A stretch of 64,000 nt of DNA from JAPSGM01 sp963777045 (GTDB taxonomy: Bacteria; Chloroflexota; Limnocylindria; QHBO01): contig CAVZPD010000009.1 in the NCBI GenBank assembly GCA_963777045.1, forward strand, positions 375,575 to 439,574, in the 5' to 3' direction. The translations under genes were made by a program, and so were the position numbers. The notes under the pieces are model-generated. The model did not search any database and was not told the DNA's origin. It saw only the letters and a list, made by a program, of their open reading frames with translations. Positions within the stretch are counted from its first letter, which is position 1. The number at the start of each line of letters is the position of its first letter. This document shows, in pieces, positions 50,508 to 60,323 of the stretch.

Positions 50508-51802
50508 GCCGCCGCCTCCGTCCGGACCGCCTCCTCGATCGCCTGGTCGAGGTCGCCGATGATGTCGTCCAGCGCCTCGATTCCGACCGAGAGCCGCACC
50601 ATCTCCGGGGCGCAACCCGCCTTGCGCTGGTCCTCCGGGCTCAGCTGCTGGTGGGTGGTCGAGGCGGGGTGGATGATGAGCGACTTGGCGTCGCCCACGT
50701 TGGCCAGCAGGCTGAACAGCTTCACGGAGTTGATCAGCCGCCGCCCGGCCTCCAGCCCGCCGCGCAGGCCGAAGGTGATGATCCCGCCGAACCCGCCGGA
50801 CAGGTAGCGCTCGGCGTTGGCGTAGGTGGGGTGCGACTTCAGGCCGGGGTAGGTGACCCACTCGACCTCGGGGTGCGACTCCAGCCACTTCGCCACCGCC
50901 AGCGCGTTCTGCGAGTGCCGCTCGATCCGCAGCGGGAGCGTCTCCAGCCCCTGCAGGAAGAGGAACGAGTTGAAGGGCGACAGCGCAGGACCGATGTCTC
51001 TCAGCAGCTGGACCCGCAGCTTGATGATGTAGGCCAGGTTGCCGAAGCGAGTCCGTGTAGGACACGCCGTGGTAGCTGGGATCGGGGTCGACGAACTCCG
51101 CGAAGCGGCTGGACGCGGTCCAGTCGAAGGTGCCGCCGTCCACCACCACCCCGCCGATGCTCGTCCCGTGCCCGCCGATCCACTTCGTGGCGGAGTGGAT
51201 GACCACGTCCGCCCCGTGCTCGATCGGGCGGCAGAGGAGCGGCGCGAAGGTGTTGTCGACCAGCAGCGGCAGGCCCTGGGCGTGGGCCGCATCGGCGATG
51301 GCGCGGATGTCGGGGACGTCCAGCCGGGGATTGCCGATGGTCTCGATGTAGTAGGCGCGCGTCTGCTCATCGGTCTGGCGCGCGAAATGCGCCGGGTCGA
51401 GTTGCCCTCCACCCATCGGACCTCGATGCCCAGGCGCGGCAGGGTGTAGGCGAACAGGTTGTAGGTGCCGCCGTAGAGGCTGGTGGACGACACGATGTTG
51501 TCGCCCGCCTTCGCCAGGTTGAGGATGGCGAGGGTCTCCGCCGCCTGCCCGCTGGCCAGCGCGACCGCCCCCACGCCGCCCTCCAGCGCCGCGATTCTCT
51601 GCTCGAAGACGTCCGTCGTCGGATTCATGATCCGGGTGTAGATGTTCCCGAACTGCTGCAGGGCGAAGAGCCGTGCGGCGTGATCGGCGTCGTCGAAGGT
51701 GTAGGAGGTGGTGGCATAGATGGGGACCGCGCGGGCTCCCGTGGTCGGGTCCGGCTGCTGGCCCGCGTGAATGGCCAGCGTCTCGGTCTGGTAGTTGCTC
51801 AT
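50504..51802 (-). CDS. metY: O-acetylhomoserine sulfhydrylase MetY (two compensating frameshifts)
   Basis: PLP enzyme making homocysteine from O-acetylhomoserine and sulfide. ETLAIHAGQQPDPTTGARAV and PIYATTSYTFDD open it; VALASGQAAETLAILNLA; YYIETIGNPRLDVPDIRAIA and LLVDNTFAPLLCRPIEHGAD; PLP lysine in VIHSATKWIGGHGTSIGG. The middle part (about 51415-51055) is in another frame, bounded by two indels that restore frame. C-terminal NVGDAKSLIIHPASTTHQQL is typical. First gene after the met leader. 432 residues. Confidence 0.9.
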   Translation of the reverse strand: MSNYQTETLAIHAGQQPDPTTGARAVPIYATTSYTFDDADHAARLFALQQFGNIYTRIMNPTTDVFEQRIAALEGGVGAVALASGQAAETLAILNLAKAGDNIVSSTSLYGGTYNLFAYTLPRLGIEVRWVEGNSTRRISRARPMSRRAPTTSRPSAIPGWTSPTSAPSPMRPTPRACRCWSTTPSRRSSAARSSTGRTWSSTPPRSGSAGTGRASAGWWWTAAPSTGPRPAASRSSSTPIPATTACPTRTRFGNLAYIIKLRVQLLRDIGPALSPFNSFLFLQGLETLPLRIERHSQNALAVAKWLESHPEVEWVTYPGLKSHPTYANAERYLSGGFGGIITFGLRGGLEAGRRLINSVKLFSLLANVGDAKSLIIHPASTTHQQLSPEDQRKAGCAPEMVRLSVGIEALDDIIGDLDQAIEEAVRTEAAA

Positions 51803-51898
51803 TGCGTGGAGTTCCCTTCGGTGGCGCGTGACGGGCAGGCGTGATTCGCCTGCGGGAGTCGGGGATTGCGGCTGGTCCGCGTCGCGCGAAGGGAATTG

Positions 51899-51936
51899 AA
51901 AAAGCCGCACCCGTTCCAGTTCGTGGAAGGTGCGGC
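51899..51936 (-). terminator. Intrinsic terminator in the metY leader
   Basis: Minus strand GCCGCACC - TTCCA - CGAAC - TGGAA - GGGTGCGGC followed by TTTTT. Lies 97 bases before the metY ATG and about 45 bases after the leader ORF stop. Its 5' arm (with flanking GGGGCCGC, 51939-51932) is complementary to GCGGCCCC in the leader ORF (52012-52005). Confidence 0.85.
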
Positions 51937-51981
51937 CCCTGGGGCGCTATCGGCCCCGGCAGCGTCAGCTGTCCAGGCCGA

Positions 51982-52062
51982 TCAGGCCCGATCCTCCAGG
52001 CGGCGGGGCCGCCAGGGCATGGACATGGTTGACCAGTGCGGGTGACGCTCTGCTCGAGGCAT
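51982..52062 (-). CDS. Candidate methionine leader peptide (26 aa)
   Basis: ATG 52062 to TGA 51982: MPRAERHPHWSTMSMPWRPR then RLEDRA. Met codons at 13 and 15 (ATG TCC ATG) lie six bases before GCGGCCCC, which is the exact complement of GGGGCCGC at the base of the terminator. This copies the geometry of the ilv attenuator here: control codons, then an antiterminator strand, then a terminator. No SAM riboswitch consensus is seen in this leader. Only two control codons, so confidence is moderate. Confidence 0.55.
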   Translation of the reverse strand: MPRAERHPHWSTMSMPWRPRRLEDRA

Positions 52063-52068
52063 GCGAGG

Positions 52069-52087
52069 ACGCTATCAGCGCTGTCAA
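52069..52087 (-). promoter_or_regulatory. Candidate met promoter/operator TTGACA-N7-TAGCGT
   Basis: Minus strand TTGACAGCGCTGATAGCGT, six bases before the leader ATG. It matches the ilv element at 36239-36257 in 17 of 19 positions. The insertion-sequence target duplication begins at the first T, so the element abuts the IS. Confidence 0.45.
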
Positions 52088-52103
52088 CCCGGCTGGCCGC
52101 GGA

Positions 52104-53502
52104 TGTTGTTGCTCAACGACTTTGTCACCGCTAACTGCTCAGTGAGTTTGTCAGTCTCCACCGATGGAGGAGACGATCTGCATGAGCAGTACCGAGCAGC
52201 GACGAGCCTGGATCCTGACGAAGCTGTTGGTCGGCGAGGTCACCGTCGCTGAGGCGGCGGCGCTGCTGCAGCTGAGCGGGCGCCAGGTGTGGCGGCTCAA
52301 GGTTCGGTTTGAGCGCGACGGGCCAGCCGGGCTGGTCCATGCCAACCGCGGACGGGCCAGCCCGCGGCGCCTGCCCGGCCCGGTGCGCGAGCAGATCCTC
52401 GAGCTGGCGCGCGGTCGCTACGCCGGCGTCAACGACTGCCACCTGGCCGAGCTGCTGGCCGAGCACGAGGCGATCACCATCAGCCGTGCCGCCCTGCGCC
52501 GCCTGCTGCGTGCGGCCGGCCTGGCCAGCCCGCGCCGGCGTCGTCGTCCGCGGCATCGCAGCCGGCGCGATCGCATGCCGCAGGCCGGACTGCTGCTGCA
52601 GGTCGACGGCTCACGTCACGACTGGCTCGAGGGCCGCGGACCGCGCATGACCCTGGTCGGCGGCATCGACGACGCCACCGGTCTGGTCAGCGGTGCGGTC
52701 TTCCGCGAGCAGGAGGACGCCGCCGGCTACCTGGAGGTGCTGCGCGACACGCTGCGCCGCCACGGTGTGCCGGCGGCGGTGTATCGCGATCGGCACACCA
52801 TCTTCGAGGCATCTGACCGGGCACTGACCCTCGAGGAGCAGCTGGCCGACACGCGGTTGCCGACCCAGGTCGGCCGTGCGCTTGACGAGCTGGGCATCAC
52901 CTCGGTCGCCGCCCACTCACCCCAGGCCAAGGGCCGCATCGAGCGGCTGTGGGGCACCTTTCAGGACCGGCTGGTGACCGAGCTGCGTCTGGCGGGTGCC
53001 AATGATCGTGACGCCGCCAACCGGGTGCTGGCCGCCTTCCTGCCCAAGTTCAACCGACGCTTCACGGTGGCGCCGCTCGATCCGACGCCCGCCTGGCGCG
53101 CCGCACCCGGCCGCGCCGCAGCCGAGCGCATCTGCTGCCTCAAGTACCGGCGCGTGGTAGCCAACGATCACACCATCCGGGCTGGTGCCAGCCTCCTGCA
53201 GCTGCCACCGCGCGCCGATCGGCGCAGCTATGCCGGCGCACGGGTTGAGCTCCAGCTGCGGCTCGACGGGCGGTTGGTGGTGTGGGACGGCCAGCGCGAG
53301 CTGCTGAGCGTGCCGGCACCCGCCCAGCCGTTCCAGCTGCGGACCCTGACCGCGGCCCGCGGCAACCTTGGCAGCCGACCGCCGAGCGCCGGCTATCGGC
53401 CGCCGGCCAATCACCCGTGGCGGCGCGGTCCCACCACCCGACGCAGCCCGACAGTGACAGAATCACCGAGCAAATGAGCTGACAGACTCACTGATCTACG
53501 AC
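52104..53502 (+). mobile_element. Insertion sequence, ISNCY/IS1202-like, apparently intact
   Basis: About 1.4 kb with imperfect terminal inverted repeats of roughly 45-50 bases: left GTTGTTGCTCAACGACTTTG then TCA; right (reverse complement) GTCGTAGATCAGTGAGTCTG then TCA, each followed by a second related block ending TGTCAG or TGTCAC. One transposase fills the interior. Flanked by a 17-base direct repeat, ACCCGGCTGGCCGCGGA; long duplications are characteristic of the IS1202 group. Inserted next to the metYX leader promoter. Confidence 0.85.
52182..53477 (+). CDS. ISNCY-family transposase
   Basis: 431 residues, intact. N-terminal helix-turn-helix region (LTKLLVGEVTVAEAAALLQL, SGRQVWRLKVRFERDGPAGL) with an Arg-rich linker, then an RNase-H-like DDE core: first Asp in LLLQVDGSRHDWLEGRGPR, second in AAVYRDRHTIF, Glu in SPQAKGRIERLWGTFQDRL. 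ATG 52182 follows GGAGGAGACGATCTGC; an in-frame ATG at 52164 is less likely. Confidence 0.9.
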   Translation: MSSTEQRRAWILTKLLVGEVTVAEAAALLQLSGRQVWRLKVRFERDGPAGLVHANRGRASPRRLPGPVREQILELARGRYAGVNDCHLAELLAEHEAITISRAALRRLLRAAGLASPRRRRRPRHRSRRDRMPQAGLLLQVDGSRHDWLEGRGPRMTLVGGIDDATGLVSGAVFREQEDAAGYLEVLRDTLRRHGVPAAVYRDRHTIFEASDRALTLEEQLADTRLPTQVGRALDELGITSVAAHSPQAKGRIERLWGTFQDRLVTELRLAGANDRDAANRVLAAFLPKFNRRFTVAPLDPTPAWRAAPGRAAAERICCLKYRRVVANDHTIRAGASLLQLPPRADRRSYAGARVELQLRLDGRLVVWDGQRELLSVPAPAQPFQLRTLTAARGNLGSRPPSAGYRPPANHPWRRGPTTRRSPTVTESPSK

Positions 53503-53519
53503 ACCCGGCTGGCCGCGGA
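53503..53519. repeat. Target-site duplication of the insertion sequence (right copy)
   Basis: ACCCGGCTGGCCGCGGA is identical to 52087-52103 on the other side of the element. Seventeen matching bases exactly at the ends of the inverted repeats, with no mismatch, point to a recent insertion. Confidence 0.85.
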
Positions 53520-53539
53520 CGAAGCGCTAGAAGGAGGCG

Positions 53540-53692
53540 ATGAAGGACTTCGGCCCCTGGTACGAGGCGGGGTTCCGGGGGACCTTTCCCACCCTGGTCG
53601 CGCTTCTGGATGCGGAGGCGGCTGCGCGCGAGGCGGACCGGCCCGTTGAGCCTGACCTGCCGGCGGTCTCAGACCGGAAGCCGGTCCTGCAG
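53540..53692 (+). other. Possible 5' gene remnant beside the IS
   Basis: ATG 53540 behind AAGGAGGCG starts KDFGPWYEAGFRGTFPTLVA then LLDAEAAAREADRPVEP with coding-like third positions, but after about 50 residues the frame runs into repeats and antisense of argF. Probably a truncated or decayed gene; family not recognised. Confidence 0.3.
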
Positions 53693-53725
53693 ACTGGACT
53701 TGGAGTAGTCCATCAGCCCTCGACT

Positions 53726-53793
53726 GCCGATACGTGGGGCAGATGGTCACCAGACGTGGCTTTCGGGCGCCGGAGCGCCGATACGTGGGGCAG
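53726..53793. repeat. Perfect 17-base direct repeat and related copies
   Basis: GCCGATACGTGGGGCAG occurs at 53726-53742 and 53777-53793. Two looser relatives follow (CCCGATGTAGCGGCAG near 53840, CCCTATGTAGCGGGC near 53891), and TTTCGGGCG is repeated at 53761 and 53910. The 430-base gap 53493-53922 at the end of the arg operon holds these repeats, the IS duplication and the remnant above. Confidence 0.6.
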
Positions 53794-53922
53794 CCGCGAG
53801 CACAAACGGCACCTCCGGGTCGCCTTCACGCTCACCGCTGCCCGATGTAGCGGCAGATTGTGGCCCGAGCTGCTCCCGGGTGCTGTTCTGCCCTATGTAG
53901 CGGGCCGTGTTTCGGGCGATGG

Positions 53923-54864
53923 CTACGCCAGGAACGCCACCAGCAGCGCCTGCTGCGCGTACATCCGGTTCTCCGCCTGCTCCAGCGCAACCGACCGCGG
54001 GCCGTCGAGGACCTCGGCGGTGATCTCCTCCCCGCGGTGGGCGGGCAGGCAGTGCATCACCAGCGCATCGGGCGCGTGGGCAAGCAGCTCGGCGTTGACC
54101 TGGTACGGCGCGAACCGTTCGCGACGGGCGGCAGATTCGGCCTCGAAGCCCATGCTGGTCCAGACATCGGTGTAGACCGCATCGGCTCCGGAGACGGCTC
54201 CGACCGGGTCGATCAGGACCTGGACCGATGCAGTGGCAAGATCACGAGCGACCGCGATAACCGCGGGGTCGGGCGCGTGCTCGGGCGGGGTCGCCACGCG
54301 GACGTGCATGCCGCACAGCGCGGCCGCGATCACCAGCGAGTGGCAGACGTTGTTCCCGTCGCCCACGAAGGCGAGCGTGCGACCGGCCAGCGAGCCCCAC
54401 TGCTGGCGCAGGGTCAGCATGTCGGCCAGCGCCTGGCAGGGGTGCTCGCGGTCGTCGAGCGCGTTGATGACCGGGACCGATGACGCCGCCGCCAGCTCCG
54501 CGATGATCCCCGGACTGGAGGCGCGGACCACGATGGCATCCACCCAGCGCGACAGGTTGGCGCCGATGTCGGAGGCGGGCTCGCGCTGGCCGAGCTTGAC
54601 CTCGTCCGCACCCAGGAAGACGGCGTGGCCGCCGAGCAGCTCGACGCCGATATCGAAGCTCACCTTGGTGCGCAGGCTGGGCTTGTCGAAGAGGAGCGCC
54701 ACCTGACGGCCGGCGAGCTCGGGTGTGAGCGTGCCCGCGGCGCGCGCCTCGCGGAGCGCCTGGGCGTGGGCGAGCAGCGCCTCCATGCCCAGCGGTGCCA
54801 GGTCGGCGGCGGAGAGGACGTGGTGCGGCGCGCTAACCGCCGCGCGGGGCAGCGTGGTGGTCAT
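53923..54864 (-). CDS. argF: Ornithine carbamoyltransferase ArgF
   Basis: 313 residues, intact. Carbamoyl-phosphate site ALLFDKPSLRTKVSFDIGVE, DREHPCQALADMLTLRQ, and the ornithine/catalytic Cys loop DALVMHCLPAHRGEEI. ATGA overlap with the argD stop. Last gene of the arginine operon. Confidence 0.94.
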   Translation of the reverse strand: MTTTLPRAAVSAPHHVLSAADLAPLGMEALLAHAQALREARAAGTLTPELAGRQVALLFDKPSLRTKVSFDIGVELLGGHAVFLGADEVKLGQREPASDIGANLSRWVDAIVVRASSPGIIAELAAASSVPVINALDDREHPCQALADMLTLRQQWGSLAGRTLAFVGDGNNVCHSLVIAAALCGMHVRVATPPEHAPDPAVIAVARDLATASVQVLIDPVGAVSGADAVYTDVWTSMGFEAESAARRERFAPYQVNAELLAHAPDALVMHCLPAHRGEEITAEVLDGPRSVALEQAENRMYAQQALLVAFLA

Positions 54865-56567
54865 GACGACGCCGCCTGGAGGGCGCGGCGCAGGCGGCGC
54901 AGTGCCTCGTCGACCTCCGCCTCGCTGATGGTCAGCGCGGGGAGGAATCGGAGCGTGGTGTCGCCGGTGGCGTTGATCAGCAGCCCTTGATCGTCGCGCG
55001 CCTGCTCCACCGCCTTCTTCGCCCACGGGCCTGCCGTTTCCAGCGCCAGCATCAGGCCGCGGCCGCGAACCTCGGTGCCGAAGCCGTCGTCCACCAGACG
55101 CTGCAGCCCGGCGGCCAGGCGCGACCCCTGCGCCGACGCGGCAGCCAGCAACCTCTCCGAATCCAGCACCTGCAGCGTGGCGACCGCCGCGGCACAGGCC
55201 AGCGGGTTGCCGCCCAGCGTCGTGCCGTGGTCGCCCGGCTGGAACGCCGAGGCGGACTCCGTCGCCAGGATCGCGCCGATCGGCACGCCGCCGCCCAGCC
55301 CCTTGGCGATCGTCACCACGTCCGGCACCACCGGCGTCTGCTCGAACGCAAAGAAGGTGCCGGTGCGGCCCATCCCGGTCTGCACCTCGTCGAAGATGAG
55401 CAGCGCGCCCACCCGGTCGCAGGCGGCACGGGCGGCTGGACAGGAACTCATCGGTCAGGGGATGGATGCCGCCCTCGCCCTGGATCGGCTCCAGGAGGAC
55501 GGCGCAGGTCTGGTCGGTCACCGCCCCCTCCAGCGCCGCGACGTCGTTGCGGGGGACGTGGCGGAAGCCGGCAGGCATCGGCTCGAAGGGAGCCCGGTAC
55601 TTCGGCTGGCCGGTGGCGGCCAGGGAGCCGAAGGTGCGGCCGTGGAAGGAGTTATCAAGCGCCACCACCTCGGTCGCGCCGCGCGAACCGCCATGCCGTC
55701 GGGCAAGCTTCAGTGCCGCCTCGTTGGCCTCGGTCCCTGAGTTGGTGAAGAAGGCCCGGTCGAAGGGCGAGCGCTCGAGCAGTTTCTCCGCCAGGTCCAG
55801 CTGCGGCAGCGTGTAGTAGAGGTTCGAGACCTGCAGCAGCGTGCGTGCCTGTGACGCCAGCGCGGCGGCGACCGCCGGATGGGCGTGGCCCAGGACGTTG
55901 ACCGCCAGGCCGGAGACCAGGTCCAGGTAGCGATGGTCCGAGTCGTCCCAGACCCAGCTGCCGGATCCCCGGACCAGGGTGAGCGGCTGCCGGGCGTAGG
56001 TGTGCAGGTGGACGCGCGCCTCGCGTTCCTGCGCGCGGCTGGCGTTGGGATCGGCCGTGGGTCGGGGGTGGAGGACCATGGCCGTGTTCCACCGGCGGAA
56101 TGGCCGGTCCGGGCCGCGATCCGCCTCCAGCACCGGTGGCACGTCCTCCCAGGGGATCTCCTCGAAGCCGAAGCGGGCGAAGTAGTCGGGGCGCGCAGTG
56201 AGGACGAAGAGGCGCGAGATCCCCGCCCGGGCGGCATCGCGCACCACGGCGCGGACCAGCACCTCGCCCAGGCCCCGGCTCTGCGCCTCCTTGGCGACCG
56301 AAAGCGAGCGCAGCTCGCCCAGGCCGCGGCCGAACTCGCGCAGCGCCGCAGTGCCGCAGACGCGTTCGTCGAGGACCGCCACCCGGAAGGATTCGATCTC
56401 CGAGTCGATCTCCTCGCGCGACCAGGGGAGGAGGATGCCCTGCTGTGCGTAGGTGTCGATCAGGCTCCAGATCGCGTCCGTATCGGTGCCGCGGGCGCGC
56501 CGCTGGAACGAGGCGCCGGAGCTGAGGGCGGCAATCGTGCCGCCGGCCTTGAGCTGTGCTTCGCCGG

Positions 56568-56571
<4 letters not shown>
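54861..56571 (-). CDS. argD: Probable fusion: GNAT N-acetylglutamate synthase (ArgA-like) / acetylornithine aminotransferase ArgD (one frameshift)
   Basis: Residues about 25-170 are a GNAT acetyltransferase of the short ArgA type: DAIWSLIDTYAQQGILLPWS, SFRVAVLDERVCGTAALREF, LGELRSLSVAKEAQSRGLGE with the acetyl-CoA loop, ARPDYFARFGFEEI, FRRWNTAMVL. The same frame runs on into ArgD: VHLHTYARQPLTLVRGSGSW, NSGTEANEAALKLARRHGG, then, after an indel near 55448, IFDEVQTGMGRTGTFFAFE and the PLP lysine in VVTIAKGLGGGVPIGAIL. No stop occurs in any frame at the join (NTAMVLHPRPTADPN), which favours a fused enzyme for steps 1 and 4. An in-frame ATG (AMVLHP) could start ArgD separately. Confidence 0.75.
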
Positions 56572-57859
<1,288 letters not shown>

Positions 57860-57863
<4 letters not shown>

Positions 57864-58381
57864 GCGGGGTCTCCTTCCGTCTCGCCGGTGATGGGGAGCG
57901 CGGTCGAGCGCAGCGCCTCCAGGCGTCCGCGCAGATCGTCCAGTGCCGCCTCGCCGCGGCAGGCCACGAAGATGGTGTCGTCGCCGGCCACCGTGCCGAC
58001 CACTCCCGGCAGGAAGGTCAGGTCCATGGCCGATGCGATGACGTGGGCCGCACCCGGCGACGTGCGCAGCACCAGCAGCGGGGGAGCGGCATCGATGATC
58101 AGCGGCAGGTCGCCCAGCAGCCGCCGCAGCCGGTCCACGCTCGCCGGCTCGGGCGAGCCGCCGGCGCCCAGCACGTCGTCGGGCAGGAGGTAGGCGACGC
58201 CCTTGCCGCCCTTCCGGGAGCCGCGCAGCGCGCCCAGCGCGGCGAGGTCGCGCGAGACGGTCGCCTGCGTGGCGACGATGCCGCGCGTGGCCAGCGCCTC
58301 CACGATCTCCACCTGGGTGTGGAAGCGCCCGGTCGCCACCAGCTGGCGAACGGCCTCGCGACGGGTTGTGCTCGCGTTCAT
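57860..58381 (-). CDS. argR: Arginine repressor ArgR
   Basis: 173 residues. N-terminal winged helix: RREAVRQLVATGRFHTQVEI, VEALATRGIVATQATVSRDL with the SRDL recognition segment. C-terminal hexamerisation/arginine domain: LTFLPGVVGTVAGDDTIFVA with the GTVAGDDT motif. Encoded inside the operon it should control; TGCAT/ATGCA half-sites lie at the argH promoter. Confidence 0.93.
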
Positions 58382-59142
58382 GACACCTCCTGTGGTGCGC
58401 GTACGGTGGTGCCGACCGGATCGCCGCGCAGCGCGGCGGCCACGGCATCGGCCGAGCGGCCGTCGATGATCCGGACCGTGCAGCCGGCATGCGCCGCCAC
58501 CAGGGCAGCGCGCAGCTTGGGTCGCATCCCCTCGGACGCCGATCCGTCGTCGAGCATGGCGTTCGCCTCATCGGCATCCAGGTCGGCCACCGGGTCGCCG
58601 TGGTGCAGCACGGCGGGGACATCGGTGCAGAGGAGGAGCGTGCCTCCCCGGGCGGCCGCCACGGCGCCCGCCACCTCGTCGGCGTTGACGTTGCGCAGCC
58701 GGCCTTCGGCATCGGCGCCGATGGGAGCCAACACCGGAGTCAGGCCTTCCACCAGCAGGCTCTGCAGGAGCGCCTGGTCCAGGCCGATGACCTCGCCTAC
58801 GTTGCCGATGTCGGCGGGGTGCGGCTGGATCCGCAGGAGTCCGCCGTCCACTCCGGTGAGGCCGATGGCCGGGCGCCCGGCCGCCACCAGGTGCGCCACG
58901 ATCCGCGAGTTCACCAGCCCGGCAAGGACCGCGACCACCACCTCCAGCGTGGCGTCGTCGGTGACCCGCAGCCCGTCGCGGAACTGCGGCTGGATGCCCA
59001 TGCGCAGCGACCAGTCGCCGACCACGTTCCCGCCGCCGTGGACCACGACCATGGCGTCGCCCGGGTGGGTCGCGACGGCGTCCACCGCCACGCGGTGCTG
59101 CCCGGCCCAGCCGCCGATCTTCAGGGTGACGGGGCCGCTCAT
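58378..59142 (-). CDS. argB: Acetylglutamate kinase ArgB
   Basis: 254 residues, intact. VTLKIGGWAGQHRVAVDAVA, MVVVHGGGNVVGDWSLRMGI, LLRIQPHPADIGNVGEV and RNVNADEVAGAVAAARGGTL are amino-acid-kinase blocks. Overlaps argR (ATGA) and argJ. Confidence 0.93.
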   Translation of the reverse strand: MSGPVTLKIGGWAGQHRVAVDAVATHPGDAMVVVHGGGNVVGDWSLRMGIQPQFRDGLRVTDDATLEVVVAVLAGLVNSRIVAHLVAAGRPAIGLTGVDGGLLRIQPHPADIGNVGEVIGLDQALLQSLLVEGLTPVLAPIGADAEGRLRNVNADEVAGAVAAARGGTLLLCTDVPAVLHHGDPVADLDADEANAMLDDGSASEGMRPKLRAALVAAHAGCTVRIIDGRSADAVAAALRGDPVGTTVRAPQEVS

Positions 59143-60323
59143 GTCCGGTACTCGCTGTTGATGGACACGTACTCGGCGGAGAGGTCGCAGCCCCAGGCCT
59201 CGCCCTTCCCCTCGCCCATGCCCAGGTCCAGGGTCAGCGGCACCACGCGGGCTCGCAGCGCGCGACTGGCGCGCCGTTCGTCGTAGTCGCACGGGGAGCC
59301 TTCGAAGACGACCTGCTCGCCGATGCCGATGCGCAGGCGCGCCGGGTCCAGCTCGTCCGCCACCTGGCCGGCCGCCGATGCGATGCGGCCCCAGTTCGGG
59401 TCACCGCCATGGACCGCCGCCTTCACCAGCGACGAGGCGGCCACGCCGCGCGCGATGCAGCGTGCCGCGGCATCGTCGGGTGCCCCGGTCACCGTCACGT
59501 CGATGCGGCTGCGTGCGCCCTCGCCGTCCTCGGCGATCTGCATCGCGAGGCTGCGGCAGACCGCGGTGACCGCCTCTGCCAGGTCATCCGCCGTCGCGTG
59601 CACGCCGGAGGCGCCGCTTGCCAGCAGCACCACCATGTCGTTCGTCGAGGAGTCACCGTCCACGGAGACCTGGTTGAAGCTGCGCTCGACTGCGTGGCGG
59701 AGCACCTGCTGGAGGAGCTCCGGCTCCGCCGCCGCGTCAGTGGTGACGAAGCCGAGCATGGTCGCCATCTGCGGGTGGATCATCCCGGCGCCCTTGGCCA
59801 TGCCGCCGACGACGAACCCTGCGCCCTCCACGCCCGCCTGCTTGGGACGGGTATCCGTGGTCATGATCGCCCGGGCAGCGCCGGATCCCGCCCGTGAACC
59901 GCGCCGCAGCTGCATCCCGGGCAGCGCCGCCTCGATCAGGTCGATCCGGAGGCTGGATCCGATCAAGCCGGTCGACGCCGGGAGCACCTCTTCCGGCTCG
60001 CAGCCCAACTTGACAGCTGCGGCAGCCGCCATGCGACGCGCGGCCTGCAGCCCTGCCTTGCCGGTGCCCGCGTTCGCGCAACCCGCATTGACCACGACGC
60101 CCCGGATTCGCCCGCCGGTCGCCGCCAGGTGCTCGCGCGCCAGCACGATTGGCGCGGCGGCGAAGCGGTTGGTGGTGAAGACGCCGGCCGCGCTCGCCAA
60201 CCCATCGGCGCTTGCGAGCAGGGCCAGGTCCGCGAGCGGACGGCTGCGCAGGCCGGCGGTGGCGGAGCCGGCGAGGAAGCCATCGGCGCTGGCAACGCCA
60301 CCGCGGATCACGCGCACGCTCAC
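59139..60323 (-). CDS. argJ: Glutamate N-acetyltransferase / amino-acid acetyltransferase ArgJ
   Basis: 394 residues, intact. VVVNAGCANAGTGKAGLQAA, AGMIHPQMATMLGFVTTDAA with the autocleavage ATMLG and nucleophilic Thr, QVSVDGDSSTNDMVVLLASG, GGDPNWGRIASAAGQ. It recycles acetyl groups from acetylornithine to glutamate; with a separate acetyltransferase in the operon it may be mono- or bifunctional. GTG overlaps the argC stop. Confidence 0.93.
   Translation of the reverse strand: MSVRVIRGGVASADGFLAGSATAGLRSRPLADLALLASADGLASAAGVFTTNRFAAAPIVLAREHLAATGGRIRGVVVNAGCANAGTGKAGLQAARRMAAAAAVKLGCEPEEVLPASTGLIGSSLRIDLIEAALPGMQLRRGSRAGSGAARAIMTTDTRPKQAGVEGAGFVVGGMAKGAGMIHPQMATMLGFVTTDAAAEPELLQQVLRHAVERSFNQVSVDGDSSTNDMVVLLASGASGVHATADDLAEAVTAVCRSLAMQIAEDGEGARSRIDVTVTGAPDDAAARCIARGVAASSLVKAAVHGGDPNWGRIASAAGQVADELDPARLRIGIGEQVVFEGSPCDYDERRASRALRARVVPLTLDLGMGEGKGEAWGCDLSAEYVSINSEYRT

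Noticed and set aside
51803..52062. SAM, SAH or SAM-IV riboswitch before metY
   Set aside because: None of the consensus cores (e.g. the SAM-I AGGGA...GGCCC...GGCAACC pattern) is present; the leader ORF with attenuator explains the terminator better.
52104..53502. Larger genomic island or prophage around the IS
   Set aside because: Only one transposase with its own ends and target duplication; flanks are ordinary biosynthetic operons and no integrase or phage genes were seen.
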